Position numbers and translations under genes: made by a program | In this document: piece after piece, positions 55,104 through 64,000 of the stretch | Layout of the letters: each line of letters begins with the position of its first letter | Position numbering within the stretch: the first letter of the stretch is position 1 | The notes under the pieces: generated by a model | What the model saw: only the letters and a program-made list of their open reading frames with translations | Told to the model about the DNA's origin: nothing | Database searches by the model: none | From: Leptospira brenneri | Lineage (GTDB): Bacteria; Spirochaetota; Leptospiria; Leptospirales; Leptospiraceae | Length of the DNA stretch: 64,000 bases | NCBI RefSeq assembly: GCF_002812125.1 | Contig: NZ_NPDQ01000002.1 | Span: forward strand, 124,001-188,000 | Reading direction: 5' to 3'

Positions 55104-55252
55104 CGGATTTAACTTTTTTTCCTATTTTGGCGCAATAGATGTCGAATTTTATGGAATTTCCGATTGAATTTAATCGTAACGAGAAGCTTTCTAGAGTCAT
55201 AGAATACAAATAGGGAATCGGAAAAAGAGGTTCCCAATCTAGAGAGGATCAC

Positions 55253-55618
55253 ATGAAAACAACAAAGATTATCGCAACAGGGATCTTAGCTTTCGGACTT
55301 GCAACAGCAAATCTTCAGGCTTTAGATACAAACGAAAGACTAGAGCTTTTAGAGTCTGCTATGATTGACCAAGCAACCACTCCAGCGCAAAAGTCTGCCG
55401 TTTCTGAATACCTTGCGAATGTCGCAAAAGAAAAAGTAGAATTAGCTCAAGCACTTCGTGACAGAGCAAACTCTACTCGTGGCGGTAAAGTAGTAAGCCA
55501 AATGAACGAGAAGAAAGACCTTCTTCGCCGTGCTGAGGCTCTTGAAAAAGAAGCTAAAAAATACCGCACTGTCTCTATGGATCTAAGCCAAGCATCCATG
55601 CAGGTAGCACAAAACTAA
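55253..55618 (+). CDS. Small secreted helical protein
   Basis: 121 residues with a signal peptide (MKTTKIIATGILAFGLATAN, cleavage near residues 21-23). The mature part is about 98 residues, mainly charged helix with NERLELLESAMIDQ and EKKDLLRRAEALEKEAKK, probably a coiled coil. No family recognised. A good ribosome-binding site (GAGAGGA), its own terminator and low-GC upstream operators suggest a well-expressed, separately regulated gene. It is probably periplasmic or surface-associated. Confidence 0.82.
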   Translation: MKTTKIIATGILAFGLATANLQALDTNERLELLESAMIDQATTPAQKSAVSEYLANVAKEKVELAQALRDRANSTRGGKVVSQMNEKKDLLRRAEALEKEAKKYRTVSMDLSQASMQVAQN

Positions 55619-55651
55619 ACAATCCCAAACGCCAGTTTGAGATTTGTGAGA

Positions 55652-55678
55652 AAGGTCAGGTTCGCCTGACCTTTTTTT
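55652..55678 (+). terminator. Intrinsic terminator after the small secreted protein gene
   Basis: A 9-bp stem (AAGGTCAGG at 55652-55660 with CCTGACCTT at 55665-55673) has a TTCG loop and is followed by a run of T up to 55678. It isolates the gene from the ftsQ-ftsA-ftsZ group that starts 62 bp later. Confidence 0.93.
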
Positions 55679-55739
55679 GTACCTTCCTAATTTATATTAA
55701 TGCTTTCCAAACAGCCTTGGTATGTGACATAATCAATAT

Positions 55740-56471
55740 ATGGTTGACACTCCCCAAGAAATCAAAGAAAAACGATTTGGGCGTGTGGTTCCGTTCCTGT
55801 TAGTCTTTGTGGGCCTTCTGGCTCTAGGACTTGTCTTCCGTTGGGGAAGACCTGTGAAGCCGGTAGACCGTTTAGAATGGGAAGGGCTTGTGGCTCTTTC
55901 TCCTCCTCTAGTTCTCCGGTATCTGGAAGTGGATCCAGAATCACCAAAGATCGGAGATTGGAAGGATTGGGAGAAAAAACTCTCAAACCATCCTCGAATT
56001 CGAAAGGTGCGAATCACTAGGGACCCAGATGGATTTTTGATTATCAATATACAGGAGAAAGTCGCTGAATTTGTCATACATGTAGAAAATTCCCTGTATG
56101 AAGTGAGTGAAGATCTGGAGATACTTTCCAGAGATCATGTGTTAGCTGATCATTTAATTGTGATTAGTGGACAGTTCACCGTTGGGGAAAACAAACTAGA
56201 AGGCCGACAGATTTTTGATATTACCAAAGAAATGCGACATGCTCTTTCCCTTTACCCCACACTTAAATCCAGAATCTCCGAACTTGTCGCTGAACGTGAT
56301 GGCAATTTTACCATGTATTTAAAATCACCTAACTCGATAAAAGTGTATCTGGGTGATAAATTGGAACTAAATATTTTTCGCAAATTATATGCATCCTTGG
56401 CTTACATGGAAGCAGAGTCTGTAAAAGCTGTTTCTATAGATTTAAGAGGAGAGGACGCAATTTACCACTAA
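55740..56471 (+). CDS. ftsQ: Cell-division protein FtsQ/DivIB-like
   Basis: 243 residues: a short cytoplasmic tail, one membrane segment (about 13-32), then a POTRA-type domain with [27 protein letters not shown] near 80-106. The order FtsQ then FtsA then FtsZ and the single anchor support the call, although sequence similarity to E. coli FtsQ is weak. It is the bridging divisome protein of the periplasm. It ends 1 nt before the ftsA start. Confidence 0.8.
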   Translation: MVDTPQEIKEKRFGRVVPFLLVFVGLLALGLVFRWGRPVKPVDRLEWEGLVALSPPLVLRYLEVDPESPKIGDWKDWEKKLSNHPRIRKVRITRDPDGFLIINIQEKVAEFVIHVENSLYEVSEDLEILSRDHVLADHLIVISGQFTVGENKLEGRQIFDITKEMRHALSLYPTLKSRISELVAERDGNFTMYLKSPNSIKVYLGDKLELNIFRKLYASLAYMEAESVKAVSIDLRGEDAIYH

Positions 56472-56472
56472 T

Positions 56473-57711
56473 ATGAGCTATGATGATGCACCTATCATAA
56501 CGGCCTTGGATTTAGGATCCTCTCTTGTGAAAGTTGTCATTGGACGACTGGTCGGGGATCATGAGATCGAAATCATTGGAACGGGAGTTTATCCTTCTGC
56601 TGGAATCAAAAATGGTTCTATTGTCAATGTAGAAACAACAACTAAGTCCATCATTGAAGCATTTGGTGATGCCGAACTGATGGCTGGCCAAGAAGTGAAT
56701 GCTGTAGTGGTTAATGTTTCTGGAAAGTCGGTGTATGGATTCAATGAAAAAGGAATCATTGCTGTTACTAACAGAGAACGAATTGTATCTGAAACAGATA
56801 TTATGCGAGTGGTGGAAGCAGCACAAGCAGTTCATGTTCCAAACGACCAACAAGTTATTCATGTCCTCACAAAAGAATTCAAAGTAGATGATCAGGTCAA
56901 TATCAAAGATCCAATAGGGATGACAGGGGTTCGTTTAGAAGCTGAAGTACATATAGTATCCTGTGGAAACACAGCCCTGAATAATATTGATCGTTGCGTA
57001 GAACAAGCAGGTCTTTTGCAAGTAGACCGAGTTTTATCCAGCCTTGCTTCTTCGGAAGCCATACTCACTTCAGGTGAAAAAGATTTGGGAACTGCCGTCA
57101 TCGATATTGGGGCCGGAATCTGCGACATTATCATTTATGTAGATGGGGGAATTGCCTTTTCCTCAGTAGTTCCTTTTGGTGGATTTCATATCACTAGCGA
57201 TATTTCCATTGGTTTAAAAACCACTGTAGAAACAGCGGAAGTCATCAAAAAAAGGTATGGCCACACTCGGATTGATATGGTCGATCCAACAGAGAAGTTT
57301 GAAATTCCTTCGATTTCAGGAAGGCCTGCACGTTCAGTATTTCGCCAGGAACTTGTAGAGATTTTAGAACCAAGGGTTCGTGAAATTTTAGAGATGATTG
57401 ATCATGAACTGGTTCGTTCAGGGTTTAAGTCAAGTTTGGCGGGAGGAGTGATCCTGACAGGAGGAACTTCTCTTTTACAAGGGATTGAAGCCACAGCCGA
57501 AGAAGTTTTACGGTTGTCAGTGGGTCGTGCCAAACCTGCGGGACTCAGTGGCCTTGTGGATAAAATTGCATCCCCTGAATATGCTACTGCCGTTGGCCTA
57601 ATTAAATACAGTTCAAAAATACAAAACCTAGAACAAAGAAACATGCATTCCGGATCTGATTCAGACGGTTGGATGAAGAAGGTTCGTCGTTGGATGGAGA
57701 ATAATCTCTAA
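56473..57711 (+). CDS. ftsA: Cell-division protein FtsA
   Basis: 412 residues, actin-like ATPase that ties FtsZ to the membrane. Phosphate 1 is [14 protein letters not shown] near 11-24; the 1C subdomain lies at about 85-160; phosphate 2 is [14 protein letters not shown] near 210; the adenosine motif is [15 protein letters not shown] near 320. The C-terminal [16 protein letters not shown] is an amphipathic helix, the membrane-targeting sequence. It lies between ftsQ and ftsZ. Confidence 0.96.
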   Translation: MSYDDAPIITALDLGSSLVKVVIGRLVGDHEIEIIGTGVYPSAGIKNGSIVNVETTTKSIIEAFGDAELMAGQEVNAVVVNVSGKSVYGFNEKGIIAVTNRERIVSETDIMRVVEAAQAVHVPNDQQVIHVLTKEFKVDDQVNIKDPIGMTGVRLEAEVHIVSCGNTALNNIDRCVEQAGLLQVDRVLSSLASSEAILTSGEKDLGTAVIDIGAGICDIIIYVDGGIAFSSVVPFGGFHITSDISIGLKTTVETAEVIKKRYGHTRIDMVDPTEKFEIPSISGRPARSVFRQELVEILEPRVREILEMIDHELVRSGFKSSLAGGVILTGGTSLLQGIEATAEEVLRLSVGRAKPAGLSGLVDKIASPEYATAVGLIKYSSKIQNLEQRNMHSGSDSDGWMKKVRRWMENNL

Positions 57712-57721
57712 GGATATGTCG

Positions 57722-58912
57722 ATGTTGTACCTAGAAGAAGAAAAAACAAGCCCCGCAATCATTAAAGTCATTGGAGTTGGTGGCGGTGGAATGAACGCCG
57801 TCACTCGTATGGTTCATTCTAAAATGACAGGTGTTGACTTTATTGTGATGAACACCGACGAACAAGTGTTACTAAAATCACCAGTAGAAGTTAAAATCCA
57901 GTTAGGTAATAAAGTAACAAGAGGGATGGGTGCCGGTGGTGATCCGGAACTCGGAGAAAAAGCAGCCCTGGAAGATAAGGAACGAATTGTATCGGCACTC
58001 AAAGGTGCAGATATGGTTTTTGTCACTGCGGGAATGGGTGGAGGAACCGGAACTGGGGCCGCTCCTATTATTGCAGCGATTGCCAAAGAAATGAAATGTT
58101 TGGTTGTGGGTGTAGTCACAGTTCCATTTTCTTTTGAAGGAAAACGTAGAGCTGAACTTGCTAAACAAGGAATTGATCAACTTCGTGCAAATGTAGACAC
58201 TCTCATTACGATCCGTAATGACTCTATCTTTCAAGTGGTGGATAAAAATACTCCTGTAGATATGGCATTCCGTGTGATCGACGATATCTTGTTAAATGGT
58301 GTTCGTGGGATTAGTGACATCATCAACCATCCAGGAATCATCAATGTAGATTTTGCTGATGTAAAAACCATTATGAAAGATACTGGGGATGCGATTTTAG
58401 GTGTGGGTGAGGGACGTGGAGAAACTCGCGTGAGTGAAGCTGTAGAACAGGCCATCAATAATACACTTTTGGAAGACTCAAGCATCCAAGGGGCTAAGTC
58501 CCTTCTTATCAATGTAACTGGGGGAAATGATCTTACCATTCATGAATGGAATGAAGTTTCACAAATCATTACTGCACAAGCAGATCCCGACGCGAATATC
58601 ATCATTGGACTAAACGAAGACGGATCCCTATCGGATCAAATTCGAGTGACAGTGATTGCCACTGGATTTAACAAAAAGGGAAAACAATACCAGAGAGAAC
58701 AAAAGGTTGTGGGTTCCGAAGAATCCATTTCTCCAATGGTTTACATCAGAAAGTCAGAAGAAAAAGAATCTGGATTTGGAAAGGATGTGGATTCGACTCG
58801 CTCCATCCGCCAAACGAACCGAGGATTTTCTTCTCAAAAACAAAACTCCCCGTTTCAAAACTACGGAGAGGATTACGACATTCCTGCTTTTCTAAGAAGA
58901 AAGACTGATTAA
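57722..58912 (+). CDS. ftsZ: Cell-division protein FtsZ
   Basis: Tubulin-like GTPase forming the division ring. The start is taken at ATG 57722 because AAGGA is 7 nt before it; an in-frame ATG at 57716 is too close. The T1 loop is [13 protein letters not shown] near residues 18-30, the tubulin signature [10 protein letters not shown] near 104-113, and the T7 loop [11 protein letters not shown] near 205. The unstructured linker ends in [11 protein letters not shown], the conserved peptide that binds FtsA. 396 residues from this start. No mur or fts genes upstream of ftsQ are in the window. Confidence 0.97.
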   Translation: MLYLEEEKTSPAIIKVIGVGGGGMNAVTRMVHSKMTGVDFIVMNTDEQVLLKSPVEVKIQLGNKVTRGMGAGGDPELGEKAALEDKERIVSALKGADMVFVTAGMGGGTGTGAAPIIAAIAKEMKCLVVGVVTVPFSFEGKRRAELAKQGIDQLRANVDTLITIRNDSIFQVVDKNTPVDMAFRVIDDILLNGVRGISDIINHPGIINVDFADVKTIMKDTGDAILGVGEGRGETRVSEAVEQAINNTLLEDSSIQGAKSLLINVTGGNDLTIHEWNEVSQIITAQADPDANIIIGLNEDGSLSDQIRVTVIATGFNKKGKQYQREQKVVGSEESISPMVYIRKSEEKESGFGKDVDSTRSIRQTNRGFSSQKQNSPFQNYGEDYDIPAFLRRKTD

Positions 58913-59024
58913 AATCAGCAGTGGGTTCGACCCACCGACAAACTAGATGTCAGTCAGTGGTCGGTCATTTGGTTGATTGGGTGGTTGATTAATACTAAAG
59001 TTGTTCAGTCAATCAATCGGTTAG
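58913..59024. repeat. Short repeats between ftsZ and a lipoprotein gene
   Basis: 112 bases. A GTGGGT-TCG-ACCCAC hairpin lies at about 58921-58935, followed by short tandem motifs (GTCAGTCAGTGGTCGGTC and GGTTGATTGGGTGGTTGATT) and an opposite-strand match CAATCAATCGG. A GGTTGATTG/CAATCAATC pair can form an imperfect hairpin. It lies between the convergent ends of ftsZ and the gene at 59025, so it may help end transcription. Confidence 0.5.
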
Positions 59025-60431
59025 TTAGTTCGAATAAGAACGAACGGAAACAAACAGAGGTTTATCGGCTTCGACGAGAAGCTTTTTCGGAGCGGCAGTC
59101 ACCACTGAACCCGGAGATTCTACTTTGAAGTCGTATTCTCCTGGAGCCAGAAGGATCCGTTTCACTTGAAAGTTAGCCGGAATGGTTCTCCAACAACGTA
59201 AGTCAGGAGCAATGGTTTGTGAAACAGCAAGCCCTGCGGCCGCCCCTGCTGCTGCACGAATCAAAGTGGAAACTAAATCGTTATTTTTATTTTTCCCACC
59301 AGATTCTATCGCTCTTGCCATCGCTTCAGAGGCAATGACAGCAGCTACAATCTTCAAAGAAATGGATGTTAAGTTTTTGGTGATGAGTGTTTTATAACTT
59401 TCATTGAAGTTATTCATCGCAGTCTCGGAGTAATTGTTCATAATATCGGAATATCCGACATCCACTCCGTTGATGTAATATTTTTTAGGAAGAGAACCTT
59501 TGGGATCTCTTTCTTTATAAATAGGAATAGGATTTTCGGCTACTGATAGCGCCGCAACGGCACCAGCTAGAGAAGCACCAGCTCCTTTCGAACGTAACCC
59601 AATTTCAACAGCACCTCGGAGGGCTACGGCAAAATATTCATCGTCCATAAGTTTTCCACGAGACATTTTGATCGCGGACTTTCCTGCTTCATGAATGATG
59701 ATGACCTCAGATAGTTTTTCGTTTTCTGGAGATGTTCTTTGCATCGAGCTATTGTAGGCTTGTAAACTTGCACGTCCCGCTGCATACTTTGATTGGTCAC
59801 CAGAGTCTCCTTCCCTAACAGCTAACAGATATCTGTCGGCAATTAGGTTTTGGCTTTTTCCAATGAGTTGTTCCATGTTTTTGTATTGGACACGAGCGTC
59901 ATTGTAACGACCTAGTTCTTCAGAAACATAGGCATCAATCAATCTTGCGGCATTGTTTTGGCGATATTCGGCCGCAAGAAAACGCATTTCTTTTAGTTCG
60001 AAATCTAACCTTCTGAAATAAATTTTTGCATTGTTTGTGTCACCTTGAAGAAGGTAATTGTTCGCAATGTAAAACTTGATCATTACTCTTTCGAAGTCTT
60101 CTCCGGTATAATTGGATTCGTTATCCGATAAAATAAACGAAAGTCCAGACCGCGTCATACTAACTTTGATATTGTCTGCAATATCTTCTGCTTCTTTGAA
60201 AACTTTATTAGAGGTTACATAATCTCCTTTGGTATGAAAGATCATACCTGCTTCCATTAGAAACAAAAGTTTGTCCTTGTTAGAGGAACCTTCATAGAGT
60301 TCTCTAATTTTAGGAATGGCAGAATCATAGTTCTGCCCATAGTACGCCGATTCGGTTGCTTGGATGATTTTGTTATAATCACTGGCACAACCGAGAATAA
60401 AAAGAGAAAGAAAGAGAATGGTTTTTTTCAT
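59025..60431 (-). CDS. Lipoprotein resembling COG3014
   Basis: 468 residues. The lipobox LFILGC places the lipid-modified Cys at residue 15. The first 230 residues are TPR-like helical repeats (YYGQNYDSAIPKIRELYEG, HTKGDYVTSNKVFKEAED). A Gly/Ala-rich, partly hydrophobic region follows near 370-420. A C-terminal PGEYDFKVESPGSVVTAAPKK looks like a small beta domain. This layout matches COG3014 as recalled. It lies 16 bp downstream of the LpoB-like gene, and such pairs recur in other genomes. It is probably an outer-membrane or periplasmic assembly factor. Confidence 0.72.
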   Translation of the reverse strand: MKKTILFLSLFILGCASDYNKIIQATESAYYGQNYDSAIPKIRELYEGSSNKDKLLFLMEAGMIFHTKGDYVTSNKVFKEAEDIADNIKVSMTRSGLSFILSDNESNYTGEDFERVMIKFYIANNYLLQGDTNNAKIYFRRLDFELKEMRFLAAEYRQNNAARLIDAYVSEELGRYNDARVQYKNMEQLIGKSQNLIADRYLLAVREGDSGDQSKYAAGRASLQAYNSSMQRTSPENEKLSEVIIIHEAGKSAIKMSRGKLMDDEYFAVALRGAVEIGLRSKGAGASLAGAVAALSVAENPIPIYKERDPKGSLPKKYYINGVDVGYSDIMNNYSETAMNNFNESYKTLITKNLTSISLKIVAAVIASEAMARAIESGGKNKNNDLVSTLIRAAAGAAAGLAVSQTIAPDLRCWRTIPANFQVKRILLAPGEYDFKVESPGSVVTAAPKKLLVEADKPLFVSVRSYSN

Positions 60432-60447
60432 GAAATGATGGAAGGGA

Positions 60448-61026
60448 TTACCAGCTAACCCCTTTATTTCCTCGAACGGCTAGTTTGCGGTAGGATACTT
60501 TTTCAGACCAAACGGCAATTGTTGTTTCTACTTCTACAAGTTCGATGTTGATGGATTGTTCTACGATTTTTTCTCCATCAGAGGTAAACATGTTTTCGTT
60601 AATCTCGCAACGAACAAAGAAGTTTGGAGATTTGAGTTTTCCAATGGATAGTCTGTTGGAAGTGAGTCCAGACAAACTGAATTGAATTTCATTGAGAGAC
60701 TGCTCTCTTGTTTTTGTGCGAACTGTATAAATTTTTCCTTTGATGAGTTTCGAAACAAAGGCGTTGTCAAAAAGTTCTGTTTGGATTTGTTCTGATGTAT
60801 CGTTACGAGTAGGGAAGTGGGCAACAAAAACACCTTCTTCGTGTGGGTTTTCTTTGAAATACTCCCCAATTTGGCCTGCCAGTTTATCGGCAGCTTTCAC
60901 CAATTCTTGGCTAGTGAGCCCACCTGAGTCGGAGATATAATCATCAGCGTTGTCGAGTCGTTTGGGACTGCTACTGCATTGGAATAAGAATCCTACTAAG
61001 AGAAACGAGAAAAGAATTTGTTTCAT
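60448..61026 (-). CDS. LpoB-like lipoprotein
   Basis: 192 residues, lipobox FLFQC with Cys at residue 17. After a short Ser/Asp-rich linker the sequence runs YISDSGGLTSQELVKAADKL near 30-49 and ends VEVETTIAVWSEKVSYRKL near 165-183, which resembles the LpoB fold (COG3417), the outer-membrane activator of class A penicillin-binding proteins. It precedes the COG3014-like gene on the same strand. The activator role is inferred, not shown. Confidence 0.72.
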   Translation of the reverse strand: MKQILFSFLLVGFLFQCSSSPKRLDNADDYISDSGGLTSQELVKAADKLAGQIGEYFKENPHEEGVFVAHFPTRNDTSEQIQTELFDNAFVSKLIKGKIYTVRTKTREQSLNEIQFSLSGLTSNRLSIGKLKSPNFFVRCEINENMFTSDGEKIVEQSINIELVEVETTIAVWSEKVSYRKLAVRGNKGVSW

Positions 61027-61061
61027 AACCCCATTTATATGAGGGATTCAGTGGGGACTTG

Positions 61062-61820
61062 TCAATTCCAAAAATCGACTTTCAGTTCTTCCTGTTTGGC
61101 ACTACGATAAGAAGTTTTTTCTTCTTCGGACATTTCTAATAATTCTCTTGCATAAATGAGTTCGACCACCTGGCGGAAAAACATAGGGCTTTCCCAGGAT
61201 TGAATTTCCCATTTTTCTTTTTGGTAAAGTTCTGCTTTTTTCTTTAGAAAAATTCGTTTTCGTTCCCTGGAATAACTGTAGGGATTTTTCTGAACATAAT
61301 CTTCTAGGTAAGAGAGAAGCCAAACCGGTGGGGTTGTGGGGTGTTTGGGAAATAAAAGATGACGTAATACCACTGGAAAAATTTCTTCTGAGATACGATT
61401 CACGGCTGTTAGTTTTTCGAAGGAAGTGAGGTCTTCTCTTTTTTCCACCTCTAAAGTTTTTTCCTTCCAATTCATAAAGGCAACATACACAGCATAAAGG
61501 ACATGGCCTCTTTCGTCTGGATAGGTTTCGAGTAAGTACGCATAAGTTTTGTCTCTTTCCCCTTCCCAAAGATAGGATTCTTTTCCGCGCAGGGTTTCTA
61601 AAAAATCACGTAAATCGGAAGGATATCCAGGACCTTGTAGAACCTCTGGACGGTTTTGTAACCTCTGCCAATAGACCTCAGAGCGGGAGTCAAACGAAGA
61701 TTCCTTATGATCCGGGTTCGTTTTTTTCTGAAAAAGGAAATAGACAAGGCCACCCAAAAGGAGGGAAAGTAGAATCAACATGAAAAGGAAGATGATAATT
61801 TTCTTTTTATTAGCAGGCAT
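61062..61820 (-). CDS. Single-pass membrane protein, unknown function
   Basis: 252 residues from ATG 61820; a GTG at 61856 would add 12. A basic N-terminus (MPANKKK) precedes one membrane segment (about 8-30), and the rest is charged and helical with many Tyr, Trp and Glu residues, probably in the periplasm. It has no known domain. Its 5' end overlaps, divergently, the start of the lipoprotein gene on the plus strand. It is 35 bp upstream of the LpoB-like gene, so the three minus-strand genes may share a message. Confidence 0.7.
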   Translation of the reverse strand: MPANKKKIIIFLFMLILLSLLLGGLVYFLFQKKTNPDHKESSFDSRSEVYWQRLQNRPEVLQGPGYPSDLRDFLETLRGKESYLWEGERDKTYAYLLETYPDERGHVLYAVYVAFMNWKEKTLEVEKREDLTSFEKLTAVNRISEEIFPVVLRHLLFPKHPTTPPVWLLSYLEDYVQKNPYSYSRERKRIFLKKKAELYQKEKWEIQSWESPMFFRQVVELIYARELLEMSEEEKTSYRSAKQEELKVDFWN

Positions 61821-62292
61821 TGTCTTTTCGGCAAATGGTTGTAAGAAAGAATCCACCGACGATTCTGAAACAGAATTACTTGGTTCAATCCTTTCGCAAG
61901 GAAGCGCGATTCAAGCTGCTTGTCAAAGATTTATTTTATCGGAATCAAACTGTGTGGCGACTTCTGATTCAAGTGCCAGTGTTTGTTCTGGACTCATTTC
62001 AAACCTAAAAGGAGAAATCCTCCCTCAAGAATTGAGTACGGATTCTGTTGCCATTTTATACTTTGATTGTTTTACAAGAACGAATTACACTTACAATATT
62101 GCTAAGGCCTGTAACCAAAATTCTTTTAATTCTAATTCGGATTACAGAAGAGTCCAAAGAACAGGGACCTCTCAGGCAGAAATATCTTGGCGCGAAGCAT
62201 TTAACCAGTGTGGGTCTTTGGAAAATGAAGTTCCACCTGCCGATTCTGGAATTTCGGAAACTGACACCATCCTTCGTTCCGATCCGTTTTAA
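61780..62292 (+). CDS. Cysteine-rich lipoprotein, unknown function
   Basis: 170 residues. The signal peptide MKRKMIIFFLLAGIVFSANGC has a lipobox with Cys at residue 21. The mature part has five or six further Cys (AACQRF, SNCVATS, SVCSGL, FDCFT, KACNQN, NQCGSL), suggesting disulfides. AGGAGGG lies 14 nt before the ATG; an in-frame Met at 61792 is an alternative. No family recognised. It is followed 21 nt later by nadA, which has its own strong ribosome-binding site. Confidence 0.72.
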   Translation: MKRKMIIFFLLAGIVFSANGCKKESTDDSETELLGSILSQGSAIQAACQRFILSESNCVATSDSSASVCSGLISNLKGEILPQELSTDSVAILYFDCFTRTNYTYNIAKACNQNSFNSNSDYRRVQRTGTSQAEISWREAFNQCGSLENEVPPADSGISETDTILRSDPF

Positions 62293-62313
62293 TATTCACT
62301 TAAGGAGTGTTAT

Positions 62314-63300
62314 ATGTCATTAGTCACTAAAGACCAATTGGTCCAAAAATTAAATCCTATTTATCTTCCGCATGAAATTGAAGAAAGGATCATTCCTCTC
62401 GCCGAAGAAATCAATCGTCTCAAAAAAGAAAAAAATGCTGTGATCCTTGGTCATAATTATATGACTCCTGATGTGTTTTGGGGTGTGTCCGATATCATTG
62501 GAGACTCTTTGTATCTTTCCAAAATGGCAAAGGAAACTAAGACAGATATGATTCTTTTTAATGGAGTTCATTTTATGGCAGAAACTGCCAAAATTCTATC
62601 TCCAGAAAAAAAAGTATTAATTGCTGATCTGAAAGCTGGTTGTTCACTCGCAGAAGCCATCACAAGAGAGGATGTGAAAGCTCTCAAAGCAAAATACCCT
62701 GGTGTTCCTGTTGTTACTTATGTGAACTGTTCGGCGGAAGTGAAGGCCGAAACCGATGTTTGTTGTACTTCAGCTAATGCTTTGCAAATCGTGAATGCTG
62801 TGGAAGGGGATACTGTGATTTTTTTGCCGGATGAATATTTGGCAGGGAATGTTCGCAATCATACGACAAAAACCATCATTTCTCACCCTGGTCGTTGTAT
62901 GGTTCACGAAATGTATACACCAGAAGACATTAAGTCCGCAAAACGATTGTTTTCTGGTGATTTGACTGTGATCACTCATCCTGAATGCCATGAAGATGTT
63001 GTGAAAGAAGCAGATTTTTCTGGATCCACTTCGCAAATGGTGGATTTCATTAAACAAAGTAAAACAAATAAAATTATGTTGGTAACCGAATGTTCGATGG
63101 GAGACAACCTTCGGGCAGAGTTTCCTGAAAAGGAATTTGTTTCTACATGCCAAACTTGTCCCCACATGAAAAAAATTACTTTGGAAAAAGTAAGAGATGC
63201 ACTTCTCAAAGAACAGTATGAGATCTTTTTGGATGAAGAAGTGATTCGTCTTGCTCAGAAATCCGTAAATAGAATGTTAGAATTGAGTTATAAAAAGTAG
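62314..63300 (+). CDS. nadA: Quinolinate synthase A
   Basis: 328 residues; builds quinolinate from iminoaspartate and dihydroxyacetone phosphate with a [4Fe-4S] cluster, in NAD synthesis. Motifs: [12 protein letters not shown] near 48-59, [11 protein letters not shown] near 105, [20 protein letters not shown] near 130, GRCMVHEMY near 195, HPECHEDV near 222, and a final [11 protein letters not shown] near 280. The cluster-binding Cys residues are all present. AGGAG sits about 8 nt before the ATG. nadB and nadC are not in the window. It precedes ispF by 5 nt. Confidence 0.97.
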   Translation: MSLVTKDQLVQKLNPIYLPHEIEERIIPLAEEINRLKKEKNAVILGHNYMTPDVFWGVSDIIGDSLYLSKMAKETKTDMILFNGVHFMAETAKILSPEKKVLIADLKAGCSLAEAITREDVKALKAKYPGVPVVTYVNCSAEVKAETDVCCTSANALQIVNAVEGDTVIFLPDEYLAGNVRNHTTKTIISHPGRCMVHEMYTPEDIKSAKRLFSGDLTVITHPECHEDVVKEADFSGSTSQMVDFIKQSKTNKIMLVTECSMGDNLRAEFPEKEFVSTCQTCPHMKKITLEKVRDALLKEQYEIFLDEEVIRLAQKSVNRMLELSYKK

Positions 63301-63305
63301 GAATT

Positions 63306-63800
63306 ATGTTTAGAGTTGGAAACGGAATCGATTTTCATAAATTAATCCATGAACCTTTTCGTCCACTAATCCTTGCGGGAGTAGAGGTAAAATCAGAATT
63401 TGCACTTCTTGGTCATAGTGATGCCGATGTGGTTTTACATGCAGTAGCAGATGCTATTCTTGGAGCTCTGGCACTAGGTGATATTGGTGTACACTTTCCT
63501 GATACAGATCCTCAATACAAAAACATGAATTCTTCTCGTATTGTTGAAAAATGTCTGGAACTGATCTCTGAGAAAAAATTCAAATTAGTGAATGTGGATT
63601 GTACTTATGTGGGTGATCATCCAAAAATTAGTCCTATCCGCGCAGAGTTGAATGCTTCTTTGGCAAATATCACAAAACTTCCGTTAGATTGTGTTTCCAT
63701 TAAAGCCACCACATCAGAAGGAATGGGTAGCCTTGGACGTAGCGAAGGAGTGATGGTAATGGCTACTGTTTTACTCGAAAGTACAAAGGCAAAATCTTAG
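63306..63800 (+). CDS. ispF: 2-C-methyl-D-erythritol 2,4-cyclodiphosphate synthase
   Basis: 164 residues; MEP-pathway enzyme of isoprenoid synthesis. The metal-binding residues are in GIDFHKL (Asp8, His10) and [12 protein letters not shown] near 36-47. [13 protein letters not shown] near 64-76 and [19 protein letters not shown] near 132-150 complete the signature. It begins 5 nt after nadA, with AGGAA before the ATG. The 3' end overlaps the partial minus-strand gene by 4 bp. Confidence 0.97.
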   Translation: MFRVGNGIDFHKLIHEPFRPLILAGVEVKSEFALLGHSDADVVLHAVADAILGALALGDIGVHFPDTDPQYKNMNSSRIVEKCLELISEKKFKLVNVDCTYVGDHPKISPIRAELNASLANITKLPLDCVSIKATTSEGMGSLGRSEGVMVMATVLLESTKAKS

Positions 63801-64000
63801 AAGAGTTTTTGTTTTCCATCGGCAATATGATTTAAATCTGCATTGCTAAAAAATAGAAACAAAAGTTTGGAAAGGGAGTTTGGATTTGGTTCTGCTTCCC
63901 AGGTTCCAAAGATACGAACACCGTTCTGGATGGATTCTAGGCGATAGGACTCTTTTAGAATTCGGTAATGTTTGAATCCTTCCATTGAGACTTGGAATTC
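63797..64000 (-). CDS. Partial CDS at right edge, unknown function
   Basis: The C-terminal 67 codons of a gene that is open to the right edge of the window, so the 5' end is outside; the first in-window Met is at 63985. The visible part reads [25 protein letters not shown] in its first half and has no recognised motif. It overlaps the ispF stop by 4 bp. Function cannot be judged. Confidence 0.5.
   Translation of the reverse strand, partial: EFQVSMEGFKHYRILKESYRLESIQNGVRIFGTWEAEPNPNSLSKLLFLFFSNADLNHIADGKQKLF

Larger units (their letters stand above)
54913..55252. other. Intergenic region upstream of small secreted protein gene
   Basis: 340 bases. It holds the terminator of the caspase-like gene (54947-54971), then AT-rich DNA with the tandem palindromes at 55069-55103, and the ribosome-binding region GAGAGGATCAC just before the ATG of the next gene. 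A weak promoter candidate is TTGGCG at about 55128 with TATGGA 17 nt later. No gene is seen in it. Confidence 0.6.

Noticed and set aside
58918..58938. tRNA T-arm (GGGTTCGACCC)
   Set aside because: The loop is too short for a T-loop, and ftsZ coding sequence fills the space where the rest of a tRNA would be.

Overview
The window is a gene-dense, low-GC stretch of chromosome whose gene content points to a spirochaete of the genus Leptospira, most likely the saprophytic (L. biflexa-like) group. The strongest clue is the protein at 7784-8686, which I recognise as the leptospiral flagellar coiling protein FcpA. Other clues are the many lipoproteins with relaxed spirochaetal lipoboxes, an SGNH/DUF1574-like protein beside an MBOAT acyltransferase, and frequent TTG start codons. 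This is inference from recalled families; no search was run. I see no rRNA, tRNA, CRISPR array, IS element or prophage. Most of the window is core chromosome.

Layout. 1-14.7 kb: the end of a tail-anchored protein, leuS behind a small zinc-ribbon gene, a LolD/FtsX-type ABC exporter pair, fcpA, a DnaC-like ATPase followed by folK and panB, then a minus-strand operon of a 53-residue protein, an ABC-F ATPase, a rhodanese and DAHP synthase. 14.8-29.1 kb: envelope and redox genes (YihY-like, TSUP transporter, nitroreductase, DsbA/FrnE-like, RND pump, DUF2804, GMC oxidoreductase, ankyrin protein, a Vps62-like lipoprotein and a Lys-rich secreted protein). 29.1-34.0 kb: the classic rpmH-rnpA-yidD-yidC-jag-mnmE cluster, all on the minus strand, without dnaA. 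The rpmH gene is short (53 codons).

34.4-50.3 kb: MltA-like transglycosylase, a TetR/PhlG-like divergent pair with two clear operator palindromes, a CDF metal exporter, two GGDEF-EAL proteins, thioesterase, MFS transporter, gamma-carbonic anhydrase, pheT, dihydroorotase and recQ. 50.3-55.6 kb: an MBOAT/SGNH acyl-transfer pair, a secreted caspase-like protein with a proline-rich linker, and a small abundant-looking secreted protein behind two tandem perfect palindromes. 55.7-58.9 kb: ftsQ-ftsA-ftsZ. 59.0-64.0 kb: two lipoproteins resembling the COG3014/LpoB-type pair, a membrane protein and a lipoprotein whose divergent 5' ends overlap, nadA, ispF and a truncated gene at the edge.

The most interesting non-routine signals are regulatory. 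They are the paired TetR operators at 36359-36409, the tandem palindromes at 55069-55103, a hairpin that buries the ribosome-binding site of the gamma-carbonic anhydrase gene (42437-42460), a small ORF plus GC-rich hairpin in front of a TTG-started ABC-F gene (14496-14694), and an rnpA frame whose conserved N-terminus lies upstream of any usual start codon. The caspase-like protein beside the acyl-transfer pair is the most unusual protein content.
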